DNA of 29,495 nucleotides from CAZMXI01 sp964570205 (GCA_964570205.1 CAZMXI010000043.1:1-29495), one strand, 5' to 3'; shown: positions 5,640 to 14,437, numbered from the stretch's first letter. The notes: generated by a model not told the origin, from the sequence alone. Program-made: numbers and translations.

Positions 5640-7703
5640 ATGAACGTAACCCTGCCCACCTACTCCCATGTGCCCGCGAGGGCGAATCAACGGTTCTCGA
5701 TCGCACTGGTCGGCAACCCGAACGCAGGCAAGACAACGCTATTCAACCGACTGACCGGCCTGCGGGCCAAGACCGCGAATTTCCCCGGAACCACCGTTGA
5801 ACAACGCATTGGCACCCTGCGCCTGGGCGGGCGTCCGGTGGACCTGGTTGACCTGCCGGGTCTTTATGGCCTCACGGACGGCAATACTGAAGAGACTGTG
5901 GCACGCGACGCCCTGTGCGGCGGCGGCGGCCGGCCGGGGGCATCGGCCGCGGTGGTTGTGGTTGACGCAACGCACCTGGCTCGAAACCTGTACCTCGTCG
6001 GGCAGGTTCGCGAGTTGGGGATTCCCCTTATCGTTGCGGTGAATATGATCGACCTGGCCCAGCGGGAGGGACTGAGCATCGACACGGCGGCTCTGGCGCG
6101 GGAACTGGGGGCGCCCACGGTGGCGATCAGCGCCCGCACCGGGGAGGGCGTTGAGCAGTTGCTGCTCGCGCTGGAGGCGTTGCCCCATCAGGCCTCGGAG
6201 ACGCCATCGCCTGCGCCGGACGGGCTGTCGGCTTGTTTCCGCTGCGCCGGGTGCCACCGTCATTCCGACCGTTTTGACTGGGCGGAGGGCGTCGCGAGGC
6301 GGGTCAGCCGGGGCTCGGCACAGTTATCTTCGGAACGAACCGGCCAGATCGACCGTATTCTGACCCATCCCGTGATGGGGCTGGCCGTCTTTGCGCTGGT
6401 CATGACCACGGTGTTCATCGCTATTTTCGCCCTGGCGGACTATCCGATGACGCTGATCGAGAGCGGATGTGGCCTGCTGGGCGAGAAGGTGGGAAGCTGG
6501 CTGCCCGAGGGCGACTTGAGGAGTCTGGCGGTCGATGGGATCATCGGCGGCGTGGGCGGCGTGCTGGTGTTCCTGCCGCAGATCTGCATTCTGTTCTTCT
6601 TTGTGTCGCTGCTGGAAGACACAGGTTATCTGGCCCGCGCAGCCTTCGTCATGGACAGGCTGATGCGCAAGGTGGGGCTGCCCGGGAAGGCTTTCGTGCC
6701 GATGCTGTCTGCGCACGCATGCGCGATCCCGGCGATCATGTCCACCCGGGTGATCGAGGACCGCCGCGATCGGCTGGTCTCAATCCTGATTCTGCCGCTG
6801 TTGACCTGTTCGGCGCGGCTGCCGGTCTACGCCATGGTGACGGCGCTGCTCTTCACAGGACAGCCAGTGATCGGCGGAATCGTGTTTGCCGGGGCATATG
6901 TTCTGGGAATCGTCATGGCGCTGGCGATGGCATTCACCTTTAAGAAGACGATCCTGCGCGGCGAGAGCCGTCCGCTGGTTCTGGAATTGCCGACCTACCG
7001 ACTGCCGAGCCTGCGCAATGCGCTGCTGGCGGTGCTGGACCGCGGTTTGGTGTTCGTGACGAAGGCCGGCACCGTTATCCTGCTGATCTCGATCGTCCTT
7101 TGGGCCCTGGCCACCTATCCGAAGATGCCGGAGGAGCATCTGGCCGTCGTCGCACCGGCCGAGGTGTTGTCGCAGGTCGCCCGCCTGCGCAGCGAGGCGA
7201 CGGCAGCCGAGGCCGCCGGCGACGCCGAAACGGCGGAAGCAGCCCGGCGCGAGGTCGCGACGATCGCGCGGCCTTACGAAGCGGAGTACGCGCTTGCCGG
7301 TCGCATGGGCAAGGCGGTGGAGCCGGTCTTCCGGCCACTGGGGTTCGACTGGCGCATCAACGTGGGCGTTCTGAGTTCCTTCGCCGCCCGCGAGACGTTC
7401 GTCTCCACGCTCGCGATCGTTTCCGGTCTCGGGGAAGACGAAGCGGAGGATGCCGGTACGCTCCGCGGCGCGCTCAAGGCGCAGGTTCATCCCGATGGAA
7501 GACCGGTCTTCGGCGTGGCAACGACGTTCGCATTGCTGGTGTTTTACGTGCTGGCCATGCAGTGCCTGCCCACGCAGGCGATCACCCGGCGCGAGACCGG
7601 ATCGTGGAAATGGGCGGGGGTTCAACTGGGGTATATGTCGGTATTGGCGTATTCCATGGCACTGGTGACGTACCAGGCATTGAACTGGACTGGCATCGGC
7701 TAA
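5640..7703 (+). CDS. feoB: Ferrous iron transporter FeoB (GTPase-permease)
   Basis: A 687-residue inner-membrane Fe(II) importer. The G-protein domain has G1 GNPNAGKT (25-32), PGTTVE (49-54, G2), DLPG (71-74, G3), NMID (135-138, G4) and SART (164-167, G5). From about residue 240 there are repeated hydrophobic helices with the two Gate-type regions, including FLPQICILFFFVSLLEDTGY and LSSFAARETFVSTL. Between the GTPase and membrane parts lies a cysteine cluster, CFRCAGCHRH (199-208), with CxxCxxC spacing. A charged insert of about 60 residues rich in Ala/Glu separates two late helices. GAGGAG nine bases upstream supports ATG 5640. It follows feoA closely and is followed after 72 bp by a porin gene in the same direction. 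Confidence 0.95.
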   Translation: MNVTLPTYSHVPARANQRFSIALVGNPNAGKTTLFNRLTGLRAKTANFPGTTVEQRIGTLRLGGRPVDLVDLPGLYGLTDGNTEETVARDALCGGGGRPGASAAVVVVDATHLARNLYLVGQVRELGIPLIVAVNMIDLAQREGLSIDTAALARELGAPTVAISARTGEGVEQLLLALEALPHQASETPSPAPDGLSACFRCAGCHRHSDRFDWAEGVARRVSRGSAQLSSERTGQIDRILTHPVMGLAVFALVMTTVFIAIFALADYPMTLIESGCGLLGEKVGSWLPEGDLRSLAVDGIIGGVGGVLVFLPQICILFFFVSLLEDTGYLARAAFVMDRLMRKVGLPGKAFVPMLSAHACAIPAIMSTRVIEDRRDRLVSILILPLLTCSARLPVYAMVTALLFTGQPVIGGIVFAGAYVLGIVMALAMAFTFKKTILRGESRPLVLELPTYRLPSLRNALLAVLDRGLVFVTKAGTVILLISIVLWALATYPKMPEEHLAVVAPAEVLSQVARLRSEATAAEAAGDAETAEAARREVATIARPYEAEYALAGRMGKAVEPVFRPLGFDWRINVGVLSSFAARETFVSTLAIVSGLGEDEAEDAGTLRGALKAQVHPDGRPVFGVATTFALLVFYVLAMQCLPTQAITRRETGSWKWAGVQLGYMSVLAYSMALVTYQALNWTGIG

Positions 7704-7775
7704 AGGCGCAGCTCAAGCCACCCCATGGTCAGGGCCGAAACCTAACAGAACAGGATCGATTCCAAAGAAGAGAGG

Positions 7776-9098
7776 ATGATTTTGCTTCCCATGCTCTCGG
7801 TATGTTCGCGGTGTATCCATCGGCCGCCCGTATTGCGCGGCAAGCGCCGAGCTATGCCGGCGCTGGCGGCCGCGATCGGCATTAGCGGCTCGGTCGTGCT
7901 GGCGCAGGATGGGCTGCCGCTGGAGCCGCAGGCAGCCCAACCGGCGGATATCTTCAGCCGCAATCACGCCACAGGCGACTGGTTTGGCATGCGCGACGCG
8001 ATGGCCCGGCACGGCATTGTCGCGAACGTCAATCTGATCGCCGATTACTCCTACAACTTCAGCGGCGGCAGGCGAAGGGGCGACGCATTTCGCCATCTGC
8101 TGGATTTCGGACTGGAGATGGAAACCGAGCCGCTGATCGGATTGAAGGGCGGGCGGTTCTTCGTAGGCGCGCTAATCCTCAACGGTCACAACGGCACCGA
8201 GGACCTGGCAGGCGACTTCCAGGGCTTTGGCAACATCGACGCGGACGGTTTCACACAGGTGGCCGAGATGTGGTACGAGCAGATGCTCTGGGATGATAGA
8301 CTGCGCATCAAGGTGGGCAAAGTGGATGCCAACAGCGAATTCGCCTACGTCGAATACGGCGGTGAGTTCCTGAATTCCTCACCCGGATTCAGCCCGACCC
8401 TTCTGGCGTTGCCCAGTTATCCGGACCCTGCCACGAGCATCAGCATCTTCGTGTATCCGAGCGAGCGCCTGTACGCCGGTTTCGGGCTTTATGACGGGGC
8501 GACCCAGGACGGCGGATTCGGCCGCACCGGTAACCGAGGTCCGAGCACGCTCTGGGGCGAACCCGCCGATCTCTTCCTGATCGGCGAGGCGGGAATGCGG
8601 TGGACCCTGGGGCAGAACCGACTGTCCGGACGCCTTGGGCTGGGCACATGGCGGCACACCGGCCGCTTCGAACGGTTTGACGGCGGCAGCGAGGGAGGCA
8701 CGGCCGGCTTCTATGCGGTGCTGGATCAACTGGTCTGGCGCGAGAACCCCGGCGATGAGGAAGATGAGCAGGGAATCGGCCTGTTTGCGCAGTTGGGCTG
8801 GGCCGACCCGGAACTGAGCGAGGTTGATCAGCACATCGGACTGGGCATGGTCTGGAGCGGAGCCCTTCCGGGCCGGAATCGGGATGTGGTGGGATTGATG
8901 GCCAGCGCGGTTCGGTTCACCGATGAGCGGGCGGCCGGTTTTGCCAATGATTATGAAACGGCCGTCGAGACGTTCTACAAGATTCAGCTCACAACCTGGT
9001 TCAGCCTCAAAGCCGACCTGCAATACATCTTCAATCCCGGCGGCGGCGACGCGGACGATGCGGTAGTGGGCACCCTGCGGGCCGAACTGAGCTTCTGA
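7776..9098 (+). CDS. OprB-family outer-membrane porin
   Basis: A 440-residue beta-barrel protein. After an N-terminal export region (about 1-43, basic RGKRR then a hydrophobic run ending VVLAQDG) the mature part opens with ATGDWFGMRDAMARHGI, typical of the carbohydrate-selective porin OprB family, and continues with alternating aromatic/hydrophobic strands and Gly/Asp turns. The chain ends in LRAELSF; a terminal Phe is the usual signal for outer-membrane barrel insertion. OprB porins pass sugars in Pseudomonas, but related porins are widespread with unproven substrates. The gene starts 72 bp after feoB on the same strand with no clear terminator between, so it may belong to the feo transcript and serve iron passage; that is inference. 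The start is uncertain: AAGAAG lies just ahead of ATG 7776; ATG 7791 is an alternative. Confidence 0.8.
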   Translation: MILLPMLSVCSRCIHRPPVLRGKRRAMPALAAAIGISGSVVLAQDGLPLEPQAAQPADIFSRNHATGDWFGMRDAMARHGIVANVNLIADYSYNFSGGRRRGDAFRHLLDFGLEMETEPLIGLKGGRFFVGALILNGHNGTEDLAGDFQGFGNIDADGFTQVAEMWYEQMLWDDRLRIKVGKVDANSEFAYVEYGGEFLNSSPGFSPTLLALPSYPDPATSISIFVYPSERLYAGFGLYDGATQDGGFGRTGNRGPSTLWGEPADLFLIGEAGMRWTLGQNRLSGRLGLGTWRHTGRFERFDGGSEGGTAGFYAVLDQLVWRENPGDEEDEQGIGLFAQLGWADPELSEVDQHIGLGMVWSGALPGRNRDVVGLMASAVRFTDERAAGFANDYETAVETFYKIQLTTWFSLKADLQYIFNPGGGDADDAVVGTLRAELSF

Positions 9099-9129
9099 AT
9101 GGAGGCTTGCCGGTCGCCGGGGGATTGCC

Positions 9130-9315
9130 TTATGACACCTTCCGCTGCTCGGTGACCTCGGCCACGCATGCGTTCACGCGGATGTGCTTCGCCTGTGCTT
9201 CGCGCAGGTGTTCGAGGTACTGTTGCAGTTCCGGCTCTTCAAACTGCCCGAGGAAGGTGGCCTGGGCGGTCGGGTTCAGTTCGCGGATGTCCTCGATCAG
9301 TTGACGTTTTTCCAT
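9130..9315 (-). CDS. Small conserved-looking protein, function unknown
   Basis: A 61-residue acidic/helical protein beginning MEKRQLIEDIRELNPTAQA and containing FEEPELQQYLEHLREAQAK, likely two or three amphipathic helices. The start at 9315 has AAGG five bases upstream. It lies tail to tail with the porin gene, 31 bp apart. Coding character is good (balanced composition, sensible helices) and it resembles short uncharacterised planctomycete proteins, but I cannot name a family or role. Confidence 0.6.
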   Translation of the reverse strand: MEKRQLIEDIRELNPTAQATFLGQFEEPELQQYLEHLREAQAKHIRVNACVAEVTEQRKVS

Positions 9316-9518
9316 GACAGCCTTAATTTGCAGGAGTACGCTCCAGCCGTCGCCTCGGCCCACGCAGCCCGGCCGCATGAAGCGATGGCACGGGGCCCGA
9401 AAATGCGCCGCAGCGCGTCACGGCCGGGCAGTGCCTCACGAGGGTCCCGGCGCCTTGTGCGATCGGAGCCGTGTCCCGAGATCGACAACGGCTGTTTTGG
9501 GAGAAATCGGAATTCGGC

Positions 9519-10214
9519 ATGCCAGAACTTGAACCTCAAAGCCAATCGCCCGATCCCATCGACTCGCTGTACAGGATGTCCACCACGGCAGGCGTCGGAC
9601 AGCAGGACTACGTTGCCATCAACAATGCCGCCATCGTCACGGCGGTTCTCGGCGCCGCCACGGCGCTGGCCTTCGTCGCCTTGCCCCTGGTCTTCATCGC
9701 CGCCGCCTGCATCGTTTGCGGCGTCGTCTCGCTCCGCCAGATCGGCCGCAGCAACGGAACCCAAGGGGGCAAGGGCCTCGTGGTCGCCGGCATGCTTCTG
9801 GCTCTGGTCCTCGCGGGCATCGTGGGCGCGCGGCATGTCGCTCAGCGAACGACCGAGAAGCGGCACGAGCGAGCGGTCACGGCCATTCTGGAGCAGTTCG
9901 CCGGCCACCTCGTGGCCGCCGAATATGACATGGCATACGCCCTGTTCGATCCGGAGTTTCAACGTCGCATCTCGGCCGAGCAGTTCGCCGAGGTCTGGAA
10001 ACAGCGAGCCAAGTACTTCGGCGCGCTGAGCCAGGTCCGCGGCACGGGCCTCTTCCAGAGCGGCACCGCCGGCGGCCGGCCCGTCGTCACCACCGGCGGC
10101 ATCTTCCAGTCGGGCGTCGAGCACCGTTACCCGATCGCTTTTCGCCAGAATGACTCCGGCCAGTGGCTCATCCTCTACATCGCCGACGTCTTCGATCCAC
10201 CCAAAGCAAGCTGA
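9519..10214 (+). CDS. Membrane protein with DUF4190-like N-terminal region
   Basis: A 231-residue protein. Residues about 32-100 hold two hydrophobic helices separated by SLRQIGRSNGTQGGKGLVVA, the arrangement seen in DUF4190-type membrane domains. The remainder (about 110-231) is a soluble domain starting ERAVTAILEQFAGHLVAAEY and including YALFDPEFQRRISAEQF, which resembles small alpha+beta stress or uptake domains of the NTF2/DUF4864 kind. The topology suggests an inner-membrane anchor with an exported tail domain. No good ribosome-binding site is seen before ATG 9519; ATG 9573 (MSTTAG) is an alternative. It precedes two lipoprotein genes in the same direction, 285 bp away. The function is unknown. 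Confidence 0.65.
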   Translation: MPELEPQSQSPDPIDSLYRMSTTAGVGQQDYVAINNAAIVTAVLGAATALAFVALPLVFIAAACIVCGVVSLRQIGRSNGTQGGKGLVVAGMLLALVLAGIVGARHVAQRTTEKRHERAVTAILEQFAGHLVAAEYDMAYALFDPEFQRRISAEQFAEVWKQRAKYFGALSQVRGTGLFQSGTAGGRPVVTTGGIFQSGVEHRYPIAFRQNDSGQWLILYIADVFDPPKAS

Positions 10215-10498
10215 ACAGCCCGCCCACCGCTCGAGCCGGATGCGCCCCGAGTACGATCGCGGCGGCCCGATCCGAAGAATGGGTCGGCTGGTCCGGGCTC
10301 ACACGCCTCCAATCGAGCGCCTTCCGGCCATGTCGCTCAAGTTCGCCTGAAGCTTCGTCCGATAATTCCCGGGGCAAAGTGCGCCCGGCGGACCACTCAC
10401 CACCCGGCCCGTTCGCGCCGATAACGTTTCATGGAGAGTCCCGCGACGGTGCACATTCGCCGCCCGTGCGCCGCGTTCCGCTCCGGAAACGAGTTAGC

Positions 10499-11647
10499 AT
10501 GATGATCACCCGCGCGAACATAATGCGTCTGGCCGCCCTCGCCACCGTCCACCTGGCCGTTGGCGCCGGATGCGCAAGTTACGGCCGGCCTGACGGCCCC
10601 TCCGCCTATGACCCACCCCCCGCCAATCCCGAAGCGCAGGCCCAAGCCGAAATCGCCCCCGCCGGCGAAGCGCCGCCGGCAGCGATCAACCACGCCGGCA
10701 TGCTGGGCCAGTTTGCCCGAACGGCCGCCCCACCCACCGCAGCGCCTGAGTACGCCCTTCAGCAGCACACGGCCAGCGACGACGGGCAGGATGCCGACGT
10801 GGCCGTCGATCCGGCCGGCAAGTGGATTGCTTTTGCCAGCACGCGCCACAGCGACCGCTCGGACATCTATCTCCAGAAGGTGGGCGGGGTCAGCGTCATT
10901 CAACTCACCGGCGACCCGGCCGACGATGCCCAGCCCGCTTTCAGCCCTGACGGCCAGCGCATTGCCTTCTGCTCCAACCGCGCCGGCAACTGGGACATCT
11001 ACATCACGGATACCGCCGGCAAGAACGTCCAGCAGGTGACCGGCGCCACGGCCCACGAAATGCATCCAAGTTTCAGCCCGGACGGCTCGCGCCTTGTCTA
11101 CTGTGCATTGTCGCCGCGATCCTCGCAATGGGAGCTCTGGACCATCGACCTGAAGACTCAGGAGCGGCGCATGATCGGCCAGGGCCTGTTCCCCGTCTGG
11201 TCGCCGCAGAAGGGCGTTGACCGGATCGCCTTCCAGCGCGCCCGTCAGCGAGGTGGTCGATGGTTCAGCGTGTGGACGCTCGACCTGGTCAACAATGAGC
11301 CGACGCGGCTCACCGAGGTCGCCGTCAGTTCCAACGCCGCCGTGATCTGCCCGTCATGGAGCGCAGACGGCGGAAAACTCGCGTTTGTGACGGTCGTCAC
11401 CGACGGCCGTGAATCCCGTCAGGATGTCTGGATCGCCGACGCCGACGGCGCCAATCGCCACAGGCTGACGGACGGCTCAACAACGAACCTGTCCCCCTGC
11501 TGGGCCGTAGACAACCGAGTCTATTTCATCAGCGACCGCGGCGGCAACGAGAACGTCTGGTCGACCCGCGCCGAATCACGGACAACGTCCACGGCTGCCG
11601 GTTCCGCACCGGTCGCTCCGGCGGCCACCGCGGGGACGCATGACTGA
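10499..11647 (+). CDS. TolB-like beta-propeller lipoprotein
   Basis: A 382-residue exported lipoprotein. The signal MRLAALATVHLAVGAGC places the lipidated cysteine at residue 25. A Pro/Ala-rich linker (about 30-85) leads to a six-bladed-type propeller made of PD40/WD40-like repeats with the FSPDG signature: PAFSPDGQRIAF, HPSFSPDGSRLVY, CPSWSADGGKLAF and related blades. This is the fold of TolB C-terminal domains, but the TolB N-terminal domain is absent. It probably binds a partner protein or glycan at the outer membrane. The start at 10499 (ATGATG) lacks a strong ribosome-binding site. The next lipoprotein gene starts 43 bp downstream, so they likely share a transcript. Confidence 0.75.
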   Translation: MMITRANIMRLAALATVHLAVGAGCASYGRPDGPSAYDPPPANPEAQAQAEIAPAGEAPPAAINHAGMLGQFARTAAPPTAAPEYALQQHTASDDGQDADVAVDPAGKWIAFASTRHSDRSDIYLQKVGGVSVIQLTGDPADDAQPAFSPDGQRIAFCSNRAGNWDIYITDTAGKNVQQVTGATAHEMHPSFSPDGSRLVYCALSPRSSQWELWTIDLKTQERRMIGQGLFPVWSPQKGVDRIAFQRARQRGGRWFSVWTLDLVNNEPTRLTEVAVSSNAAVICPSWSADGGKLAFVTVVTDGRESRQDVWIADADGANRHRLTDGSTTNLSPCWAVDNRVYFISDRGGNENVWSTRAESRTTSTAAGSAPVAPAATAGTHD

Positions 11648-11690
11648 TAAGGCCCACATGAATCAAGTCGCACGGCAAGGAGGCCCCCTC

Positions 11691-12404
11691 ATGCGGTGGT
11701 TGGCGATGGCGTTCATTGCGGCCCTGGTGCTGGGCTCGGGCGGCTGCGGCGGAGACGACAAGCCGCAGTACGGTTTCGAGACGCCCCTGTCCCTTCCCGG
11801 GCGCACGCGCCAGACCTGGGCGGTGGCGCCGATCGTAAACCTGAGCGGCCAGAATGCCGTCGATCCGATTCTCCAGGCCGACCTGTTCTACCAGCAGCTT
11901 CAGCAGGTCGGCGGACTCAACATCATCCCGGTCAACCGCGTGGTGGAGGTTTACGCCAGCCTGCGAATTGACCAGGTCAGGAGCGAGCAGCAAGCGGCGC
12001 TCATCTGCGAACTGCTGGGATGCGATGGCCTGCTCGTCGCGACGGTAACGGCTTACGACCCGTATGACCCGCCGAAACTCGGCGCATCGCTGGCGCTGTT
12101 TGCCAGGGGCTCGTTCCAGAGGCCGGCCAACGTCGACCCGCGGGAGCTGGCGCGACGGGCAGCACCCAGCGCCGACGAGAATCTGCCCATGCGAAGCTCG
12201 TTTGCGCAGGTTGTCGGCATGTTCGATGCGGCCAACGGCTCAATCCGGGCAAGGCTTGCGCAGTACGCACAGGGCCGAAATGATCCATCCGGCGCATACC
12301 AGGACCGAATCTACCTGGTCGAGATGGACCGGTACTGCGGATTTGTGTATCACTCGCTGATACGCGATCTGCTGGCGAAGCCGGTTCTGGCGGCCGGGAA
12401 GTGA
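11691..12404 (+). CDS. Outer-membrane lipoprotein with CsgG/GNA1162-like features
   Basis: A 237-residue protein with a clear lipoprotein signal, MRWLAMAFIAALVLGSGGC (lipidated Cys19). The start at 11691 is fixed by a perfect AAGGAGG seven bases upstream; two earlier in-frame ATGs (11640, 11658) lack this. The mature part has TWAVAPIVNLSGQ, then DLFYQQLQQV, INRV-like VNRVVEVY and LLGCDGLLVATVTAYDPYDPPKLGASLALF. The order (APxxN near the start, a helix, then DGxLVATVTxYDPY) recalls CsgG/LpoB/GNA1162-type lipoproteins that build or regulate envelope assemblies. This is a fold-level resemblance read by eye, not a confirmed match. It follows the propeller lipoprotein closely. Confidence 0.6.
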   Translation: MRWLAMAFIAALVLGSGGCGGDDKPQYGFETPLSLPGRTRQTWAVAPIVNLSGQNAVDPILQADLFYQQLQQVGGLNIIPVNRVVEVYASLRIDQVRSEQQAALICELLGCDGLLVATVTAYDPYDPPKLGASLALFARGSFQRPANVDPRELARRAAPSADENLPMRSSFAQVVGMFDAANGSIRARLAQYAQGRNDPSGAYQDRIYLVEMDRYCGFVYHSLIRDLLAKPVLAAGK

Positions 12405-12480
12405 GCGGCGGCAACGGGCGCCTGTTGCCTGGCGGGGCTTGTTAGGCGTCTGGACCAGGGCAATGGTCCGGGAGAATGCA

Positions 12481-12699
12481 ATGGCCGAAATGAAATCGCT
12501 GAGCCTGATGAAAGGCAAGCATTATTACTGCTTTCGCTACGAGGTCGGGCAGGAGGTGAGGGTGCTCGACGCCCTCATCGACACCGTCCGCAAGAGCGGC
12601 AATCAGTTCGACTGGTTTGACGCCGCAATCCTCTCTCATCAGCTCGGCCGGCATTTAGCGAAAGAATTGAAGGCCTATTTGCCGAAAAAAGTTGCATGA
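12481..12699 (+). CDS. Small basic protein of unknown function
   Basis: A 72-residue protein: MAEMKSLSLMKGKHYYC, then FRYEVGQEVRVLDALIDTV, FDWFDAAILSHQLGRHLAKE and a basic tail. GGGAG six bases before ATG 12481 supports the start. The composition is gene-like, with probably two helices and no membrane segment or signal. It is 76 bp after the lipoprotein gene. I do not recognise the family. Confidence 0.6.
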   Translation: MAEMKSLSLMKGKHYYCFRYEVGQEVRVLDALIDTVRKSGNQFDWFDAAILSHQLGRHLAKELKAYLPKKVA

Positions 12700-12931
12700 G
12701 AAGCAATATCGGAACTTGATCCTTCCGATAAAGCTTCCAGTGTGATGATGCGGGCGACGGAGGTCACGCCTTTCCGTAACTGGCGGTCGGGTGTTTCAGG
12801 AGGAAACGCCGGATCGCAATCGGGCCACCCGGAAACGCCGGCCGCGTGGCAGGTCACGGCATTCGACGCTTGCGGTTTTTGTCGCCTCACGTCGAACTGC
12901 CACACCCAGGTTTCTCGCCACGCCACTTCTT

Positions 12932-14068
12932 ATGAACCCTGCAACAGCTCCATGCGTTGCCACCAGCACCGAAGCGACCTCTACCGTCGCGCTTAACGCG
13001 CGGACGCCCGGCGCCGTTCCCGGCGAGAAGAGCTTCTCCCCGCTGGTACGGCAGTTCCTCGACTATCTCAAGCTGGAACGGCATTTCAGCGACTACACCA
13101 TCAAGAGCTACGGCGCTGACCTGATCCAGTTCGGCCAATACCTCGCCGGCGTCATCGGCCACCCCAACATCCCCGAGCCGCACGCCCCCGTCACCAGCGA
13201 CGAGCTTGACCAAAGGCACTTGAACTGCCAGCCGCTCGAGGTGCGGGAATTCCTCGCTTACCTTTACGGACAGAACTACACCAAGAGCACCACAGCGCGG
13301 AAGCTCGCCACCTTGCGCAGCTTCTACAAGTTCCTGATGCGCCGCGGGCAGATCAGCGTGAATCCGCTGTCCACCATCCGTACGCCCAAGCAGGAGAAGC
13401 GCCTGCCCAGGTGCCTGGATCTCGAGCAGATTCAGAAGCTCCTCGATACCCCAGGCGACGGCGATGTGCTCTCGGCTCGTGACAAGGCCATTCTCGAGGT
13501 GCTCTATTCCAGCGGCATCCGCGTCAGCGAGCTTGTCGAACTGGACATGAGCGACCTGGATCTGCAGGAAGGCGTCCTCCGCGTCAAGGGCAAGGGGCGC
13601 AAGGACCGCCTGACCCCCATCGGCTCGCAGGCCATCAAGGCCCTTCAACGCTATTTTGAACTGCGCCTGGCTGAAAACCGCAATGCCGGTCCGCTGGTCG
13701 GGCGGGTCTTCCTCAACAAACACGGCTCGCCCCTGAGCACCCGGTCGGTCCGCCGCAAACTGGACAAGTACCTGTCGCTGGCCGGTCTTGATCCGGGCAT
13801 CAGCCCTCACACCCTGCGACACAGCTTCGCCACGCACCTGCTGAACAATGGCGCTGATCTGCGGAGCGTGCAGGAACTGCTCGGGCATCAGAGCCTGAGC
13901 ACTACCCAGGTCTACACACACCTGACGACCAGCCGCATGAAACAAGTGTATGACCAGGCCCACCCTCGAGCCAACACCTCAACCGTCCAGGCGCCTTCCG
14001 GACCCATCCCGCATCCGGCCGCCGCAGGCAACCAGCCGCCCTCGCAGCCGTACTCCAAGGCCGTTTGA
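12932..14068 (+). CDS. xerC: Tyrosine site-specific recombinase, XerC type
   Basis: A 378-residue recombinase. Residues about 35-150 form the SAM-like core-binding domain (FLDYLKLERHFSDYTIKSY, then TARKLATLRSFYKFLMRRG). The catalytic domain has Arg197 (GIRVSEL), a Lys near 219-221 (VKGKGRKD), His293/Arg296 (HTLRHSFATHLL), His319 (LLGHQSLSTTQ) and the nucleophile Tyr328 (VYTHL). The STTQVYTHL ending favours XerC over XerD, so it probably resolves chromosome dimers at dif together with XerD; an integron or phage origin is less likely because no att or cargo is seen. It has a 34-residue N-terminal and a proline-rich C-terminal extension. No ribosome-binding site precedes ATG 12932, and the frame stays open for 47 codons upstream, so the start is uncertain. 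The 232 bp before it hold nothing else recognisable. Confidence 0.85.
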   Translation: MNPATAPCVATSTEATSTVALNARTPGAVPGEKSFSPLVRQFLDYLKLERHFSDYTIKSYGADLIQFGQYLAGVIGHPNIPEPHAPVTSDELDQRHLNCQPLEVREFLAYLYGQNYTKSTTARKLATLRSFYKFLMRRGQISVNPLSTIRTPKQEKRLPRCLDLEQIQKLLDTPGDGDVLSARDKAILEVLYSSGIRVSELVELDMSDLDLQEGVLRVKGKGRKDRLTPIGSQAIKALQRYFELRLAENRNAGPLVGRVFLNKHGSPLSTRSVRRKLDKYLSLAGLDPGISPHTLRHSFATHLLNNGADLRSVQELLGHQSLSTTQVYTHLTTSRMKQVYDQAHPRANTSTVQAPSGPIPHPAAAGNQPPSQPYSKAV

Positions 14069-14093
14069 TCGGCCTCTTGATCTGAGAACACCG

Positions 14094-14126
14094 TGCAGGC
14101 GGAAACCCCCCGGGCTTCCGCCTGCA
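14094..14126. terminator. Bidirectional hairpin between convergent genes
   Basis: TGCAGGCGGAA (14094-14104) and TTCCGCCTGCA (14116-14126) are perfectly complementary over 11 bp with an 11-base loop. It lies between the ends of xerC and the leftward small gene. T-tracts are poor on both sides, so termination is likely but not certain. Confidence 0.55.
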
Positions 14127-14155
14127 TCGTCTGCCCAGGCACCGCAAAGGCCCCA

Positions 14156-14338
14156 TCATCTCAATTTCGCCCTGAGCACCTTCAGCTTGGTTTCGATCTC
14201 CGTCAGTTGCTGGTTCAGGACCCGCCGGTCTTCCTGATTGTGGGCGTGTTCGATCCTCCGGCGCGTGTTGCGCGCCTCAAGTTCCAGCCGTTCGATCTCG
14301 GCTCTGATGTCCGCCTCGGGATTGTAAACAACACTCAT
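14156..14338 (-). CDS. Tiny coiled-coil protein, function unknown
   Basis: A 60-residue, almost entirely helical protein (MSVVYNPEADIRAEIERL, then NTRRRIEHAHNQEDRRVLNQ and a basic end). Heptad-like spacing of Leu/Ile suggests a short coiled coil. Two ATGs lie in tandem (14341 and 14338); the second is five bases from GGAGG, the better spacing. It is transcribed toward xerC, which ends 87 bp away, and sits 100 bp downstream of the acyltransferase gene on the same strand. No family is recognised. Confidence 0.6.
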   Translation of the reverse strand: MSVVYNPEADIRAEIERLELEARNTRRRIEHAHNQEDRRVLNQQLTEIETKLKVLRAKLR

Positions 14339-14437
14339 CATCGCCTCCGCATTCGGACTTGCTTGGTACTGGATGGTAGCACCGGACGTTGAACCCCGGC
14401 AATCGCCGCATCCCGGGCCGCCCCGCGTGCTTCAGGC

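Noticed and set aside
6780..7625. 281-codon open frame on the minus strand
   Set aside because: Lies wholly within the well-supported feoB gene and encodes a Gln/Arg/His-rich product without domains.
12410..12429. GGCAAC/GTTGCC hairpin after the second lipoprotein gene
   Set aside because: Short stem without a T-tract; not convincing as a terminator.
12675..12926. 83-codon minus-strand frame before xerC
   Set aside because: No ribosome-binding site or recognisable feature, and it overlaps the end of the 72-residue protein gene on the other strand.
13030..14068. XerC-like recombinase as the integrase of a mobile element or integron
   Set aside because: No att sites, cassettes, or mobile cargo surround it, and its motifs fit housekeeping XerC.
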